Part shown: positions 27,524 through 36,250 of the stretch, piece by piece
How positions within the stretch are numbered: position 1 is the stretch's first letter
Layout of the letters: every line of letters begins with the position of its first letter
Origin: an uncultured Saprospiraceae bacterium
Lineage (GTDB): Bacteria > Bacteroidota > Bacteroidia > Chitinophagales > Saprospiraceae
NCBI GenBank assembly: GCA_905480605.1
Contig: CAJQRD010000072.1
Location: 1-64,000 of the forward strand
DNA length: 64,000 nucleotides
Reading direction: 5' to 3'
The notes under the pieces: generated by a model
What the model was told of the DNA's origin: nothing
The model's database searches: none
The model's input: only the letters and a program-made list of their open reading frames with translations
Position numbers and translations under genes: made by a program

Positions 27524-28219
27524 TTAGGATACGTCAACTAATTTAGGGTTCCAAGCTCTGTGAGCCCAAATTAAAACACCGATTACAAACATTGCAGAAG
27601 GAAATAATACCATTAGGTTATTTCCTTGATACCAACCCATAAGCGAACTTGTTGTGGTATCTACCATGTATTCAGATGATGCACCAATTAATTTTGCACC
27701 GAATATTTCTCCTTTACCAAAAAACTCTCTGAAGAAAGCTACAATTAGAAGGATAATTCCATATCCAACTCCGTTACCCAAACCATCTAATGCTGATTCG
27801 TATGGTCTGTTTGCCATTGCAAATGCTTCCAAACGTCCCATCACAATACAATTGGTAATGATCAATCCAATAAATACAGACAATTGCTTGTAACTTTCAA
27901 ATGCATAAGCTTTCAGTACCAATTCTACTACTGTAACCAATGTTGCAATAATTACCAGTTGTACAATCATCCTTACTTGCTTAGGAATAGATTTTCTCAA
28001 AGCTGATGTAATTAGGTTGGAAAAAATACAAACAAACACTACGGCTACTGCCATAACTGCTGCATTTTTCATTCCTGTTGTTACTGCCAAAGCAGAACAA
28101 ATTCCCAATACTTGTACAGTAATCGGGTTATTGTCATTAAGAGGATCAGTCAAAAGCTTGCGCTCCTTTTTACCGAACTTATAACCTTCTTTTTTATCTA
28201 TAACTGCTGTTTCTGCCAT
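27524..28219 (-). CDS. nqrD: Na+-translocating NADH:quinone reductase subunit D
   Basis: A 231-aa integral membrane subunit with six helices. A short charged N-terminus (about 1-25) precedes LTDPLNDNNPITVQVLGICS. Other landmarks are TNCIVMGRLEAFAMANRPYES, with the conserved cysteine, and DGLGNGVGYGIILLIVAFFR. It belongs with nqrE and lies 23 nt after nqrC. Confidence 0.96.
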   Translation of the reverse strand: MAETAVIDKKEGYKFGKKERKLLTDPLNDNNPITVQVLGICSALAVTTGMKNAAVMAVAVVFVCIFSNLITSALRKSIPKQVRMIVQLVIIATLVTVVELVLKAYAFESYKQLSVFIGLIITNCIVMGRLEAFAMANRPYESALDGLGNGVGYGIILLIVAFFREFFGKGEIFGAKLIGASSEYMVDTTTSSLMGWYQGNNLMVLFPSAMFVIGVLIWAHRAWNPKLVDVS

Positions 28220-28242
28220 TATAATTTCTTTTAAATATTAGA

Positions 28243-28992
28243 CTACCCTTTTGCGTTTTTAAAATATGGTTCGTATGCTACCAAGTCTTCTTTCAACATC
28301 TGAGAAACACCATCAGCTGTAATTGTAGCTCCTGATATTCCATCTACTTCGTAAGTATCATTTTTAGCTCCACCTTTTCTGACAGTAACTGAAACAAACT
28401 CACCTTCTGGCGTATATATCTTTTTACCAATAAATTGTCGAACCCAAGATTTGTTGTCTTTGATCTCTGCACCTAATCCTGGTGTTTCTTGTTTGTGATC
28501 AAAAGATACTCCAGCAATAGTTGACATATCAGAACCATCAATTGCTATATTTCCCCAAATTTCATCCCAAAGGCCTTTACCTCTTGCGTAAAGAATGAAA
28601 TATTTAGAACCGTCTGCTTTTGTAAATTCATACAACGGCATTAGTCTTTCGTCTTCAGGCTTTTTATTTTCTTTTGCCAAGTCAACATGCTCAGCCAAAC
28701 CACCTTTGTATCCTTTGGCCTCAACTTCTTCTGTGGTATAAATCTTGCCTGATTGATCAACAACCATTTGAATAACTTGCTTTTCAAAAATCTCTTGAAC
28801 TTTCTCGTCTGTTATTTTACTAAAGTCACCTTCAAGTTGAGTGGCTACAGCAGCTAACGTTGCCTTTTTAGAATACAATGATTCATTCAGTTCATGTTTT
28901 GATTTAAGACCATTTTGTAAACCCGCTAAAACCAAGGCTACAAGTGTAGTCATAATCAATACAAATCTTATAATTGATGCTGTACTATGCAT
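28243..28992 (-). CDS. nqrC: Na+-translocating NADH:quinone reductase subunit C
   Basis: A 249-aa subunit with one N-terminal helix and a periplasmic FMN-binding domain. The covalent flavin site is the S-G-A-T motif at residues 220-223, with T223 expected to carry FMN through a phosphoester bond. The flavin transferase ApbE needed for this is not in the window. Its start overlaps the end of nqrB by 8 nt. Confidence 0.96.
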   Translation of the reverse strand: MHSTASIIRFVLIMTTLVALVLAGLQNGLKSKHELNESLYSKKATLAAVATQLEGDFSKITDEKVQEIFEKQVIQMVVDQSGKIYTTEEVEAKGYKGGLAEHVDLAKENKKPEDERLMPLYEFTKADGSKYFILYARGKGLWDEIWGNIAIDGSDMSTIAGVSFDHKQETPGLGAEIKDNKSWVRQFIGKKIYTPEGEFVSVTVRKGGAKNDTYEVDGISGATITADGVSQMLKEDLVAYEPYFKNAKG

Positions 28993-30232
28993 GAGCTAAT
29001 CTTTTTTTCATGTTAGATTGAACAACGAAATAATCAATTAATGGTGCCATTGTGTTCAAAAATAAAATGGCCAACATCCAACCTTCTGGATATGCCGGAT
29101 TGAAAACTCTAATCAACAATCCTATTGCTCCTATTAAAAATCCATATATCCACTTTCCTCTGTTTGTAGAACAAGCCGTTACTGGATCTGTTGCCATAAA
29201 TGCCATTGCAAATAAGAAACTTCCCATGTAAAAGTGGTAATACCAAGGCACATCCATAAATGGTGTAACATTCCATCCGTTGAAGACAAGTCCCATGAAT
29301 GCTGCTCCTAAGAACATACTAAACATGATTCTCCAAGATGCAATTCCTGTTGCCAATAACAATCCTGCACCGATTAAGATTAATGGCTTAGATGTTTCTC
29401 CGATTGATCCAGGTATTGTACCCCAAAACATTTCAGAAACAGAGAAGGTGTTTGTCACATTCTCCCATCCGCCTTGATATGCTAAAGCCAATGGTGTGGC
29501 ACCACTGTATCCATCTGCTACAACGGCGGAGGAATCAAATGTGGCGATGCCCAACCATTCAAACACACTATTTAACATGCCATGAGCCCAACCGTAGTCA
29601 ACAGCAGACCCTTCAGCCAAACTTTCAAATCCTGATACCCAAACCTCATCACCTGCAATAGTTGTCGGATAAGCAAAGAATACAAATACACGTGCAAGTA
29701 GTGCTACGTTCCAAATATTCATGCCAGTACCACCGAATGCTTCTTTACCAATAATTACAGCAAAAGCTACAGCTACACATAATATCCAAATTGGAATATC
29801 AGGTGGCATAATTAAAGGAATCAATGCACCAGAAACAAGGAATCCTTCTTCAATAGGGTGTCCCTTTTTGGCGGCAAACCAAAATTCAATACCAAGACCA
29901 ATTAAGTGAGCCCAGATGAAAATTGGCAATAATTTAATTAATCCATGTGTTAATTTAAGGTGGAAACCTTCTAGAAACCCAGGATATATTCCCATCGCAT
30001 CAAAATGCTGATGTCCAATGTTATACGTCCCAAAAACATACGCTAATTGCATTGCCAAAACGACAAATACCATTGTACGTTTCAAATCCATACCATCTCT
30101 TAAGTGAACACCATTACTGGTTGTAGTATTGGGTGCATAAGCGAAAGTAAAAAAGCCATCATACAAAGTATGTAGGAATGGACTTTTCTTCTTATCGGGT
30201 TCGATTTTCTTTAAAAAATTTAATAGTCCCAT
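28985..30232 (-). CDS. nqrB: Na+-translocating NADH:quinone reductase subunit B
   Basis: The main membrane subunit, 415 aa with about ten helices, which forms part of the sodium path and binds riboflavin and a covalent FMN. The FMN site is S-G-A-T at residues 243-246. Other landmarks are FGGTGMNIWNVALLARVF and FMATDPVTACSTNRGKWIYG. It begins 49 nt after nqrA and overlaps nqrC by 8 nt. Confidence 0.97.
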   Translation of the reverse strand: MGLLNFLKKIEPDKKKSPFLHTLYDGFFTFAYAPNTTTSNGVHLRDGMDLKRTMVFVVLAMQLAYVFGTYNIGHQHFDAMGIYPGFLEGFHLKLTHGLIKLLPIFIWAHLIGLGIEFWFAAKKGHPIEEGFLVSGALIPLIMPPDIPIWILCVAVAFAVIIGKEAFGGTGMNIWNVALLARVFVFFAYPTTIAGDEVWVSGFESLAEGSAVDYGWAHGMLNSVFEWLGIATFDSSAVVADGYSGATPLALAYQGGWENVTNTFSVSEMFWGTIPGSIGETSKPLILIGAGLLLATGIASWRIMFSMFLGAAFMGLVFNGWNVTPFMDVPWYYHFYMGSFLFAMAFMATDPVTACSTNRGKWIYGFLIGAIGLLIRVFNPAYPEGWMLAILFLNTMAPLIDYFVVQSNMKKRLAHA

Positions 30233-30281
30233 TTATATTTATTGGTTCTTATTTTAAATGTTTTGTTCTCTTATTTATAAC

Positions 30282-31826
30282 TTAAGCTTGATCTCTCATC
30301 ATATCCAAACCATCTCTCAAAATTGATTGAAGCGGTTGTTTAGATGTACAAGTAAATTCTGCCAAAGCGACATCTTCTTCACTTAACTCATTAATTCCTA
30401 AGGCTTCCATTTTTTCAATTTCACCAGTCATAATTGCTTTCATCAAGTGTTGAGGATATATATCCATTGGTGTTACTTTTTCATATTGACCCGTAACTAC
30501 AAATGCTCTTTCCTCTCCATGTGTATTGGTATTGGCTTCAAATTCGTGATTTTTCAACAAGAAGTTTGGAAATGTTCTTGAAACACTTGGTCTAGGAGTG
30601 AAAGCAAGTAACCAACCAAATAATTCATAATTATCTCCTTCTTTTATAGCAGTAATTTGATTTGAAGTCAAACTCAAAAAATCATCTTCACCAGCTTGAG
30701 TTCCAGATAAGACATCGCCATCAATTAATCTTGTTTTGCCGTCTGGTTTGGTATTGTTACCAATAAGCTCACTTATGCTTGCGCCCATTGAAGTTTTAAC
30801 ATTCTTAGGCTCCGCAATTTGTCCACCGACAATTGATACGATTCTTTCAGTAGAGTAAACCCCTTCGTTGAACAATTTACCGATTGTAATTACAGATTCT
30901 GGCTTTAAAGTCCATACAGAGTTTAATCCCCTAATTGGAGCAGAGTGGTGAATTTGAACACCCACATTTCCTGCGGGGTGCTTTCCACTAAACCATTCCT
31001 TTTGAACACCTGTAGCATCCATATAAGTAGAACTAGGTTTTTTATTACCTCTTCCGTCCATTCCTAAATAAACTTTACCACTCGTCAATTGTCCAAGTAC
31101 GTCAAGTCCTTTTTGGAAATGAGCACCATTGCCTTCAGCTATTAAGTTCAAATCTGTAGCTAGTGGAGCTGAATTAAACGTTGAAATAAATATATTTTGA
31201 GGTATTGTTTCTGTATCAGCTACAATATCATAAGGTCTTTGGTTAATATGAGCCCAAACTCCTGACTCTTGCAAAAAAGTAACCAGATCAGTCCGCTCCA
31301 CATTCTCCAATGAAGGCAAATCGTATGATCTGTATTCTTGTTCTTTATCAGCCAAAATCACGACATGAGAAATTGATCTTTTAGCGCCTCTTCTAACTTC
31401 AATTACTTCACCACTGACCGGTGATACATATTTGATATTTGGATTAGCTTTATCAAAAAACAATTCGTCACCAGCTTTAACAATATCACCTTCAACGACA
31501 GTCATTTTTGGAATTGGTGCATTTCCTCTAAAGTCTCCAGGTTTTACAGCAAATCTTGTAACTCCTGTATGAAGCACATTGCTTCCCACAGAACCAGAAA
31601 TTTTGATGTCATGTCCTTTTTTCAGTGCATGAAAGCTTTTAGGATCAACAAAAGAAGGTGCTTTTTTCCCAAAGAGATCAGACATTGAAGGGACCAGACC
31701 TAAATTATTATTGATTGTGTCGATGCCTTCCTTTTGGGCTTCGATTTGAATTAGATTGTCAGATATCGAGAATACTGCTGCGAGTATTAGAATGACACCT
31801 ACGACTAGTAAGGCTCCTATTAACAT
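30282..31826 (-). CDS. nqrA: Na+-translocating NADH:quinone reductase subunit A with N-terminal membrane helix
   Basis: NqrA is the cytoplasmic quinone-site subunit. The core begins at about residue 66 (HALKKGHDIKISGSVG) and runs through NIFISTFNSAPLATDLNLI and the C-terminal FTCTSKQPLQSILRDGLDMM. At 514 aa it is longer than the usual ~450 because an extra N-terminus carries a strong hydrophobic helix (residues about 2-22) and a linker. An internal ATG at residue 48 could give a soluble form, but the open, hydrophobic upstream frame and the promoter position (31894-31901) favour the long form. It leads the operon. Confidence 0.93.
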   Translation of the reverse strand: MLIGALLVVGVILILAAVFSISDNLIQIEAQKEGIDTINNNLGLVPSMSDLFGKKAPSFVDPKSFHALKKGHDIKISGSVGSNVLHTGVTRFAVKPGDFRGNAPIPKMTVVEGDIVKAGDELFFDKANPNIKYVSPVSGEVIEVRRGAKRSISHVVILADKEQEYRSYDLPSLENVERTDLVTFLQESGVWAHINQRPYDIVADTETIPQNIFISTFNSAPLATDLNLIAEGNGAHFQKGLDVLGQLTSGKVYLGMDGRGNKKPSSTYMDATGVQKEWFSGKHPAGNVGVQIHHSAPIRGLNSVWTLKPESVITIGKLFNEGVYSTERIVSIVGGQIAEPKNVKTSMGASISELIGNNTKPDGKTRLIDGDVLSGTQAGEDDFLSLTSNQITAIKEGDNYELFGWLLAFTPRPSVSRTFPNFLLKNHEFEANTNTHGEERAFVVTGQYEKVTPMDIYPQHLMKAIMTGEIEKMEALGINELSEEDVALAEFTCTSKQPLQSILRDGLDMMRDQA

Positions 31827-31893
31827 TTAAATTATATGTTTAATACGCGAAAAAACTAATAAATTCAGAACTTTAGGTCCCGAAATTCACCGC

Positions 31894-31901
31894 AAATATA
31901 A
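31894..31901 (-). promoter_or_regulatory. Candidate -7 box of the nqr operon
   Basis: The minus strand reads TATATTTG (TAnnTTTG), 67 nt upstream of the nqrA ATG. No convincing -33 box is seen. Confidence 0.45.
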
Positions 31902-31954
31902 AACACTTTATACATAACTTAAGTGAGGCAATAGGCATTTTATTGATTTTTCCT

Positions 31955-31975
31955 ATTTAGATATCATCTAAATAA
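31955..31975. promoter_or_regulatory. 21-bp palindrome upstream of nqr, shared with act
   Basis: An inverted repeat TATTTAGAT-N3-ATCTAAATA with spacer ATC, 53 nt upstream of the candidate nqr -7 box. It matches the palindrome upstream of actA (1606-1626) in both 9-bp arms. The two sites lie about 55 and 64 nt from their -7 boxes (centre to box edge), close to one helical turn apart, as for an activator working at two allowed positions. Confidence 0.6.
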
Positions 31976-32362
31976 AGCTCGGGTAAATATGACGAAATCA
32001 ATAAGGAATAAATATGGCTAGTAATGCTTGGTCCTTACATTAGAAAATATTTTCGCCCCAAAGCATTCTGAAAAATATCAATATATATAAATATCTGGTT
32101 ATTAATTACTTAGAAAAATAATTAGTCTAGCGATCTTCCAAAGTCAAGCTCTTGAAGAGCTTAACTAAGTAAGGTTTAAAGCCCTAAGCCAAACGAAATC
32201 ATTGAAGAAAAGCAACGCCAACTTAATGAATGTCAATTTTATATTAAATAAAGATTATTATTTAGCAAAATACGGATATTGATAATTGCAAACAAAAAAA
32301 TAGCAATATAAGATATGTCTTCATCCAAAAAATAAAGTCGCACAGATAAAATCTTCAAAAAT
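31976..32362. other. 387-nt gene-free stretch between nqr and the phosphatase fusion
   Basis: AT-rich DNA. The only structure I see is the inverted repeat AAGCTCTT-G-AAGAGCTT at 32146-32162. Short open frames are present on both strands but none looks protein-like. No terminator of the usual form is seen after the phosphatase gene (ending at 32363). Confidence 0.5.
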
Positions 32363-35300
32363 CTAGAATGCAAAACCTAGTTTAATACTGAAGAGACCGC
32401 CTCCAGCTTTATTTTTTAAATAATAAAAAGAAATTGGAGCCACATCAAATGGACTGATAAATAATCCACCACCGTATGATTGGTGCCAAATAGAACTTAC
32501 TTCTCCAGTATTCCATACTCTAGCAATATCATATGCCCCTAAAATTCCAAAACTAAAAGGCAGTGCGCCCTTGGCAGTACCAATTTTGAGTCTAAGGTCA
32601 TTGGCAACAGAGAATGAAGACCTTCCACCAAATCTATTGTTTCTAAATCCTCTGAGTCCATTATCTAAACCGATATAGTTGGCTTGGGTAAAGTTAAAAT
32701 CTCCAAAATTAATTCCTGTTAATATTTGTGTTGCTAGGACAAAGGGTTTGGGAATCCAAAGAAAATTATATAAAGTAAGTGACGCTTGCAAACTGGTAAA
32801 ATTCTCTTTGCTACTTCCCAAGTCGTGATTATATGCAGGTATAATACTGAAGCTTACCCCTTTTGTTGGATATGCTAAATTGTCTATTTTTTCTAAATTA
32901 TAAATGGCTTTGACACCCAAATAACTTTCAGTATCAAAATCAGACTCTTCTAATCCTGAATTTTCAAAAGATGAAACATATTTATTTTTATTTGAAAGCA
33001 CATCAATATATCGGAAAAATGGTCCAACTCTTAACTTAGATATTTGGTTTTTATTAGACCAAGAAAGCGCAGGAAATATAAATACATCTGATCGTTCGTA
33101 TCTAAAAAAATCAGGATCTAAATTGCTTATTCCCATATTGGTATTTGAAAGGCCAAAGAAATTCTGAACATTATCAGGCAAATAAAAATAAGACTCCAAT
33201 TCAACATCAGTTTTACCTACGACATCTACAAAATGATTGTTGTAGTCTATGGACAATACTGTATTACGCGAGGCAAATCGAATATTAAAATCATGTTTAG
33301 CACTGTATGGACTTTTTCTGAAACCATATTTTTTGTATGAACTCATATAGCCTAATGTCAAACCATTATCTACATCATAACTAAAGAATGGAACACCAAT
33401 ATTTGCGTTATAGTAAAACTCTTTTCGGTTGTATTCATTTACTATGTAATCATCAGATCTTTTATCAATTACTCCTTTTAAAAGTTTCATATTAGGGTCA
33501 TCTAAGTCATCATAAACAAAGTATCTGTTTGTGAATTTCTGACCTTTTTCACTATCAAGCATCTTGTCTTTCCCCTTGCCTCCAATGACGCGTACTTTTA
33601 ATTTTTTAGCATTCCTTTTGGGATTACTTTTTATTATAAATGAATCATTGTCTTCTAATCCATATAATCGAATTTCTTTGGTTTCGTTTGGCCAAAATTT
33701 TCTGTAATAAATTGTATCACCATGCTCCTCATCTTCTCTTTGTATAACAATCACATCTGTACTACCATCCTCATTTTCCAAGACACTAAACACTTCTTTT
33801 TCTTCTGTTCCAATTACATCAACATATTTGGATAAAAATTTATAATAAGACTTTGCCCATTCCGGCAGTTGAGACCTACGATTTTCCAAGTAAGATCTAT
33901 ATTCCTCACCCCTTATTTCTTTAATGGGGTCAGGCAATTGATTTACAGACTTGGAAATAGCATCATCTGTCAAATTAGACTGCAATTCTTCACCTATTTT
34001 AATCCAGTCACTTTGTTCCAATTCATTCAGGTAGCTTCTGTCAAAGTGCCTTGCATTGTATGCTAAGTAATTTAAATTCTTTATGTCGTTTTCAAAGGTT
34101 TGAAACTTCCTCAACTCTGGACTTAACAACTTAGCCACCATTGGAATCAAACCAGAATATTTAAAAAACGCTTGATCGCGATCCCTTGGTATTGGTTCGT
34201 AATAGGTATGCCATTTACTATTGGAATCATTAGCTTTTTGCTTAAAACTTGCCCATCGCCATTGATCATCATGTCGGTCCCAATCTCCTAAATAAAAGTC
34301 GAGCAATCGAGACTTTAGTACTTGTTCTTGACGAATAGTATGCCCATGTTTAGTGCGTAAGTTGGACAACATATCTGTGAAGGAAATTATCTTTTTACTG
34401 TTACCAAATGATTCATTGTCCTTTTGGTTTCCAGAAGGCCGTTCTTCAAATAAATAGAGTTGATTTCCAAAGTCCTCATTGTAGGACCCAAGCAAAGGTT
34501 GATTAGGCAAATAAACCAATTCTGGATTGGTATGATAAACACCAATCGCATCAGCTAAAGGAGGAATCATCAAAGCCGCATAAGGTTGTGAAGCAGAAAT
34601 TTGATCCTGAAATACATCTTCTATAACTGTATTTTGAAAAGCACTAGGAACAATTTTGGAAACCATCTTTTCAATAGACCGCAGGACAAATTGTTTCTTG
34701 TCTTTATTCTTGAGTCGAATTGAAAGGCTACTCATCCCCCCACCTATTTTCATTGGTTTCAACCCACCTAATTCATTCATCAAATCCATTGACCTAAATG
34801 ATACATCTGTGGACCAATCCTTTCTGTACAAATTACCAAAAAATGATCTGTGAAAAGCACCTTTATTATACTTGGTAGAAGCAGGTACTATCATGTTTTC
34901 AACTACAATTTCTGAACTTTCCTTTTTCTTGCCAAAACTGGGAGAAGCTTCAACAATAACTTCATTGAATTTTTCAAACTCTACACCGTTTTCTATAGTA
35001 TAGTATTTCAACAAAACGACATCATTTTTATAGTATTCTAATTTTGCATATCCTTTGGATTCATCAGAGAAGATGGCATCTGTTTTTTTAGGCAATTTAT
35101 CTGATTTTGAACCTGACCCACTTTTTACGAAGTGATTTTGATGTTCAAAAAAGTACTGAAGATTATGTTCATGACCAGAAGCCAAAATAACATTTTTTCG
35201 ACCATACAACAATTCAATTATATCTTCTCGTAACTCTTGATAAAGTGGATGAGCCATGTCTTGTCGATCCCCAAAGGTTGACCTGAAAAATGGATACAAT

Positions 35301-36058
35301 GAACCAAGACCTGGAAGTGGCAACAATAATTTTTTATTCAATTCAGCCAATGGAAAAATATGTTGTTTCAAAGTAAAATGCCCATTGTGACTTCCATCAG
35401 AATAAATCGGATGATGTAATGCTATAATAATTTTCTTATCATCATTTTCATCCAAATGGTATCTTAATTCTTCAATGACATCATCAAAGTTTTTGTTTTT
35501 ACACTTTGTATTTTCACCATCTTCATCATCATGTGGATGAAGCCACCATTGGCTGTCCATGGCCAATAAAATGATATCTTTTCCCAATTTCTTTTTTGTA
35601 GGACCTGGACATCCATGATCAGGTATTAAAACATCTCCCCTATCCAGAAAAAATTCGACATATTCTTCTTGTGCCTTTATATAATGTATTCCATCAGGCT
35701 TAGCATCATTCCAATCGTGATTTCCAGGAATGAAATATATTTCACCCTTAAATTCATTGACCGTATTCAATTGAACCAAAAGTTTTTGTTCAGCTAATTT
35801 CCTAGCAGATTTAGTGCTCATTTCTTTTGGAGGCAAGCCATTGTGGTAGACATTGTCACCAAGAAATACAATAGCAGAGTTTGAAGATTCTTTGTTTAGT
35901 CTCTTACCAAGATTTGTAAATACCTCATCTGGTGAATCCAAACTTGGTGCCCCAGCATCACCTATGAGGTAGACACTGTATTCAGGTTCTTCTTGCCCAA
36001 AGATAGAGGGAGATACACAAAACATAAGAAGTAGAGAAATCTGGAACTGCTTCAACAT
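32363..36058 (-). CDS. Metallophosphatase - kinase-like - Omp85 barrel fusion, outer membrane
   Basis: A 1231-aa protein with a signal peptide (about 1-21). Residues ~27-310 are a calcineurin-like metallophosphatase with all metal motifs: GDAG (D34), GDN (67-69), PGNHD (111-115), ALHHP (213-217) and SGHEH (294-298). Residues ~435-650 have kinase-like landmarks: a glycine-rich GGGMSSLS (439-446), FVLRSIEK (457-464), LGDWDRHDDQW (590-600) and IPRDRDQAFF (623-632). The C-terminal ~350 residues form an Omp85/BamA-type barrel with the family motif GLRGFRNNRFGG (1134-1145) and terminal Phe. The phosphatase should lie in the periplasm or at the surface. The phosphatase and barrel are clear; the kinase-like reading is inference. 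It is a single-gene unit. Confidence 0.85.
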   Translation of the reverse strand: MLKQFQISLLLMFCVSPSIFGQEEPEYSVYLIGDAGAPSLDSPDEVFTNLGKRLNKESSNSAIVFLGDNVYHNGLPPKEMSTKSARKLAEQKLLVQLNTVNEFKGEIYFIPGNHDWNDAKPDGIHYIKAQEEYVEFFLDRGDVLIPDHGCPGPTKKKLGKDIILLAMDSQWWLHPHDDEDGENTKCKNKNFDDVIEELRYHLDENDDKKIIIALHHPIYSDGSHNGHFTLKQHIFPLAELNKKLLLPLPGLGSLYPFFRSTFGDRQDMAHPLYQELREDIIELLYGRKNVILASGHEHNLQYFFEHQNHFVKSGSGSKSDKLPKKTDAIFSDESKGYAKLEYYKNDVVLLKYYTIENGVEFEKFNEVIVEASPSFGKKKESSEIVVENMIVPASTKYNKGAFHRSFFGNLYRKDWSTDVSFRSMDLMNELGGLKPMKIGGGMSSLSIRLKNKDKKQFVLRSIEKMVSKIVPSAFQNTVIEDVFQDQISASQPYAALMIPPLADAIGVYHTNPELVYLPNQPLLGSYNEDFGNQLYLFEERPSGNQKDNESFGNSKKIISFTDMLSNLRTKHGHTIRQEQVLKSRLLDFYLGDWDRHDDQWRWASFKQKANDSNSKWHTYYEPIPRDRDQAFFKYSGLIPMVAKLLSPELRKFQTFENDIKNLNYLAYNARHFDRSYLNELEQSDWIKIGEELQSNLTDDAISKSVNQLPDPIKEIRGEEYRSYLENRRSQLPEWAKSYYKFLSKYVDVIGTEEKEVFSVLENEDGSTDVIVIQREDEEHGDTIYYRKFWPNETKEIRLYGLEDNDSFIIKSNPKRNAKKLKVRVIGGKGKDKMLDSEKGQKFTNRYFVYDDLDDPNMKLLKGVIDKRSDDYIVNEYNRKEFYYNANIGVPFFSYDVDNGLTLGYMSSYKKYGFRKSPYSAKHDFNIRFASRNTVLSIDYNNHFVDVVGKTDVELESYFYLPDNVQNFFGLSNTNMGISNLDPDFFRYERSDVFIFPALSWSNKNQISKLRVGPFFRYIDVLSNKNKYVSSFENSGLEESDFDTESYLGVKAIYNLEKIDNLAYPTKGVSFSIIPAYNHDLGSSKENFTSLQASLTLYNFLWIPKPFVLATQILTGINFGDFNFTQANYIGLDNGLRGFRNNRFGGRSSFSVANDLRLKIGTAKGALPFSFGILGAYDIARVWNTGEVSSIWHQSYGGGLFISPFDVAPISFYYLKNKAGGGLFSIKLGFAF

Positions 36059-36062
36059 TTAT

Positions 36063-36098
36063 AAAATAGTTTTCATTAATTATAAAGTTAACTATTTT
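36063..36098. repeat. Inverted repeat in the leader of the phosphatase fusion gene
   Basis: AAAATAGTT and AACTATTTT, 18 nt apart, begin 5 nt upstream of the start codon on the minus strand. They could form a leader hairpin or an operator. Confidence 0.3.
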
Positions 36099-36189
36099 AA
36101 ATAGAAGTAATTTAAAAAACATAATACTAATGCTCTTCTATGACAAAGGATTATAAAATAAATTTCAAATCCTTAATAAATGAAGAAAA

Positions 36190-36222
36190 CAAAAAAAGCC
36201 ACACAACTTTCGCTGCGTGGCT
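36190..36222 (-). terminator. Terminator of the 1747-aa T9SS protein gene
   Basis: On the minus strand an 11-bp stem (two G-U pairs) is closed by a GAAA tetraloop and followed by seven Ts, 28 nt after the stop codon. Confidence 0.85.
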
Positions 36223-36250
36223 ATTTTTTAGAGAAAGAACAAATTCTCTA

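Noticed and set aside
32146-32162. AAGCTCTT-G-AAGAGCTT as terminator or operator of nqr or the phosphatase fusion
   Set aside because: It has no T-run, is more than 200 nt from either gene, and has no second copy in the window.
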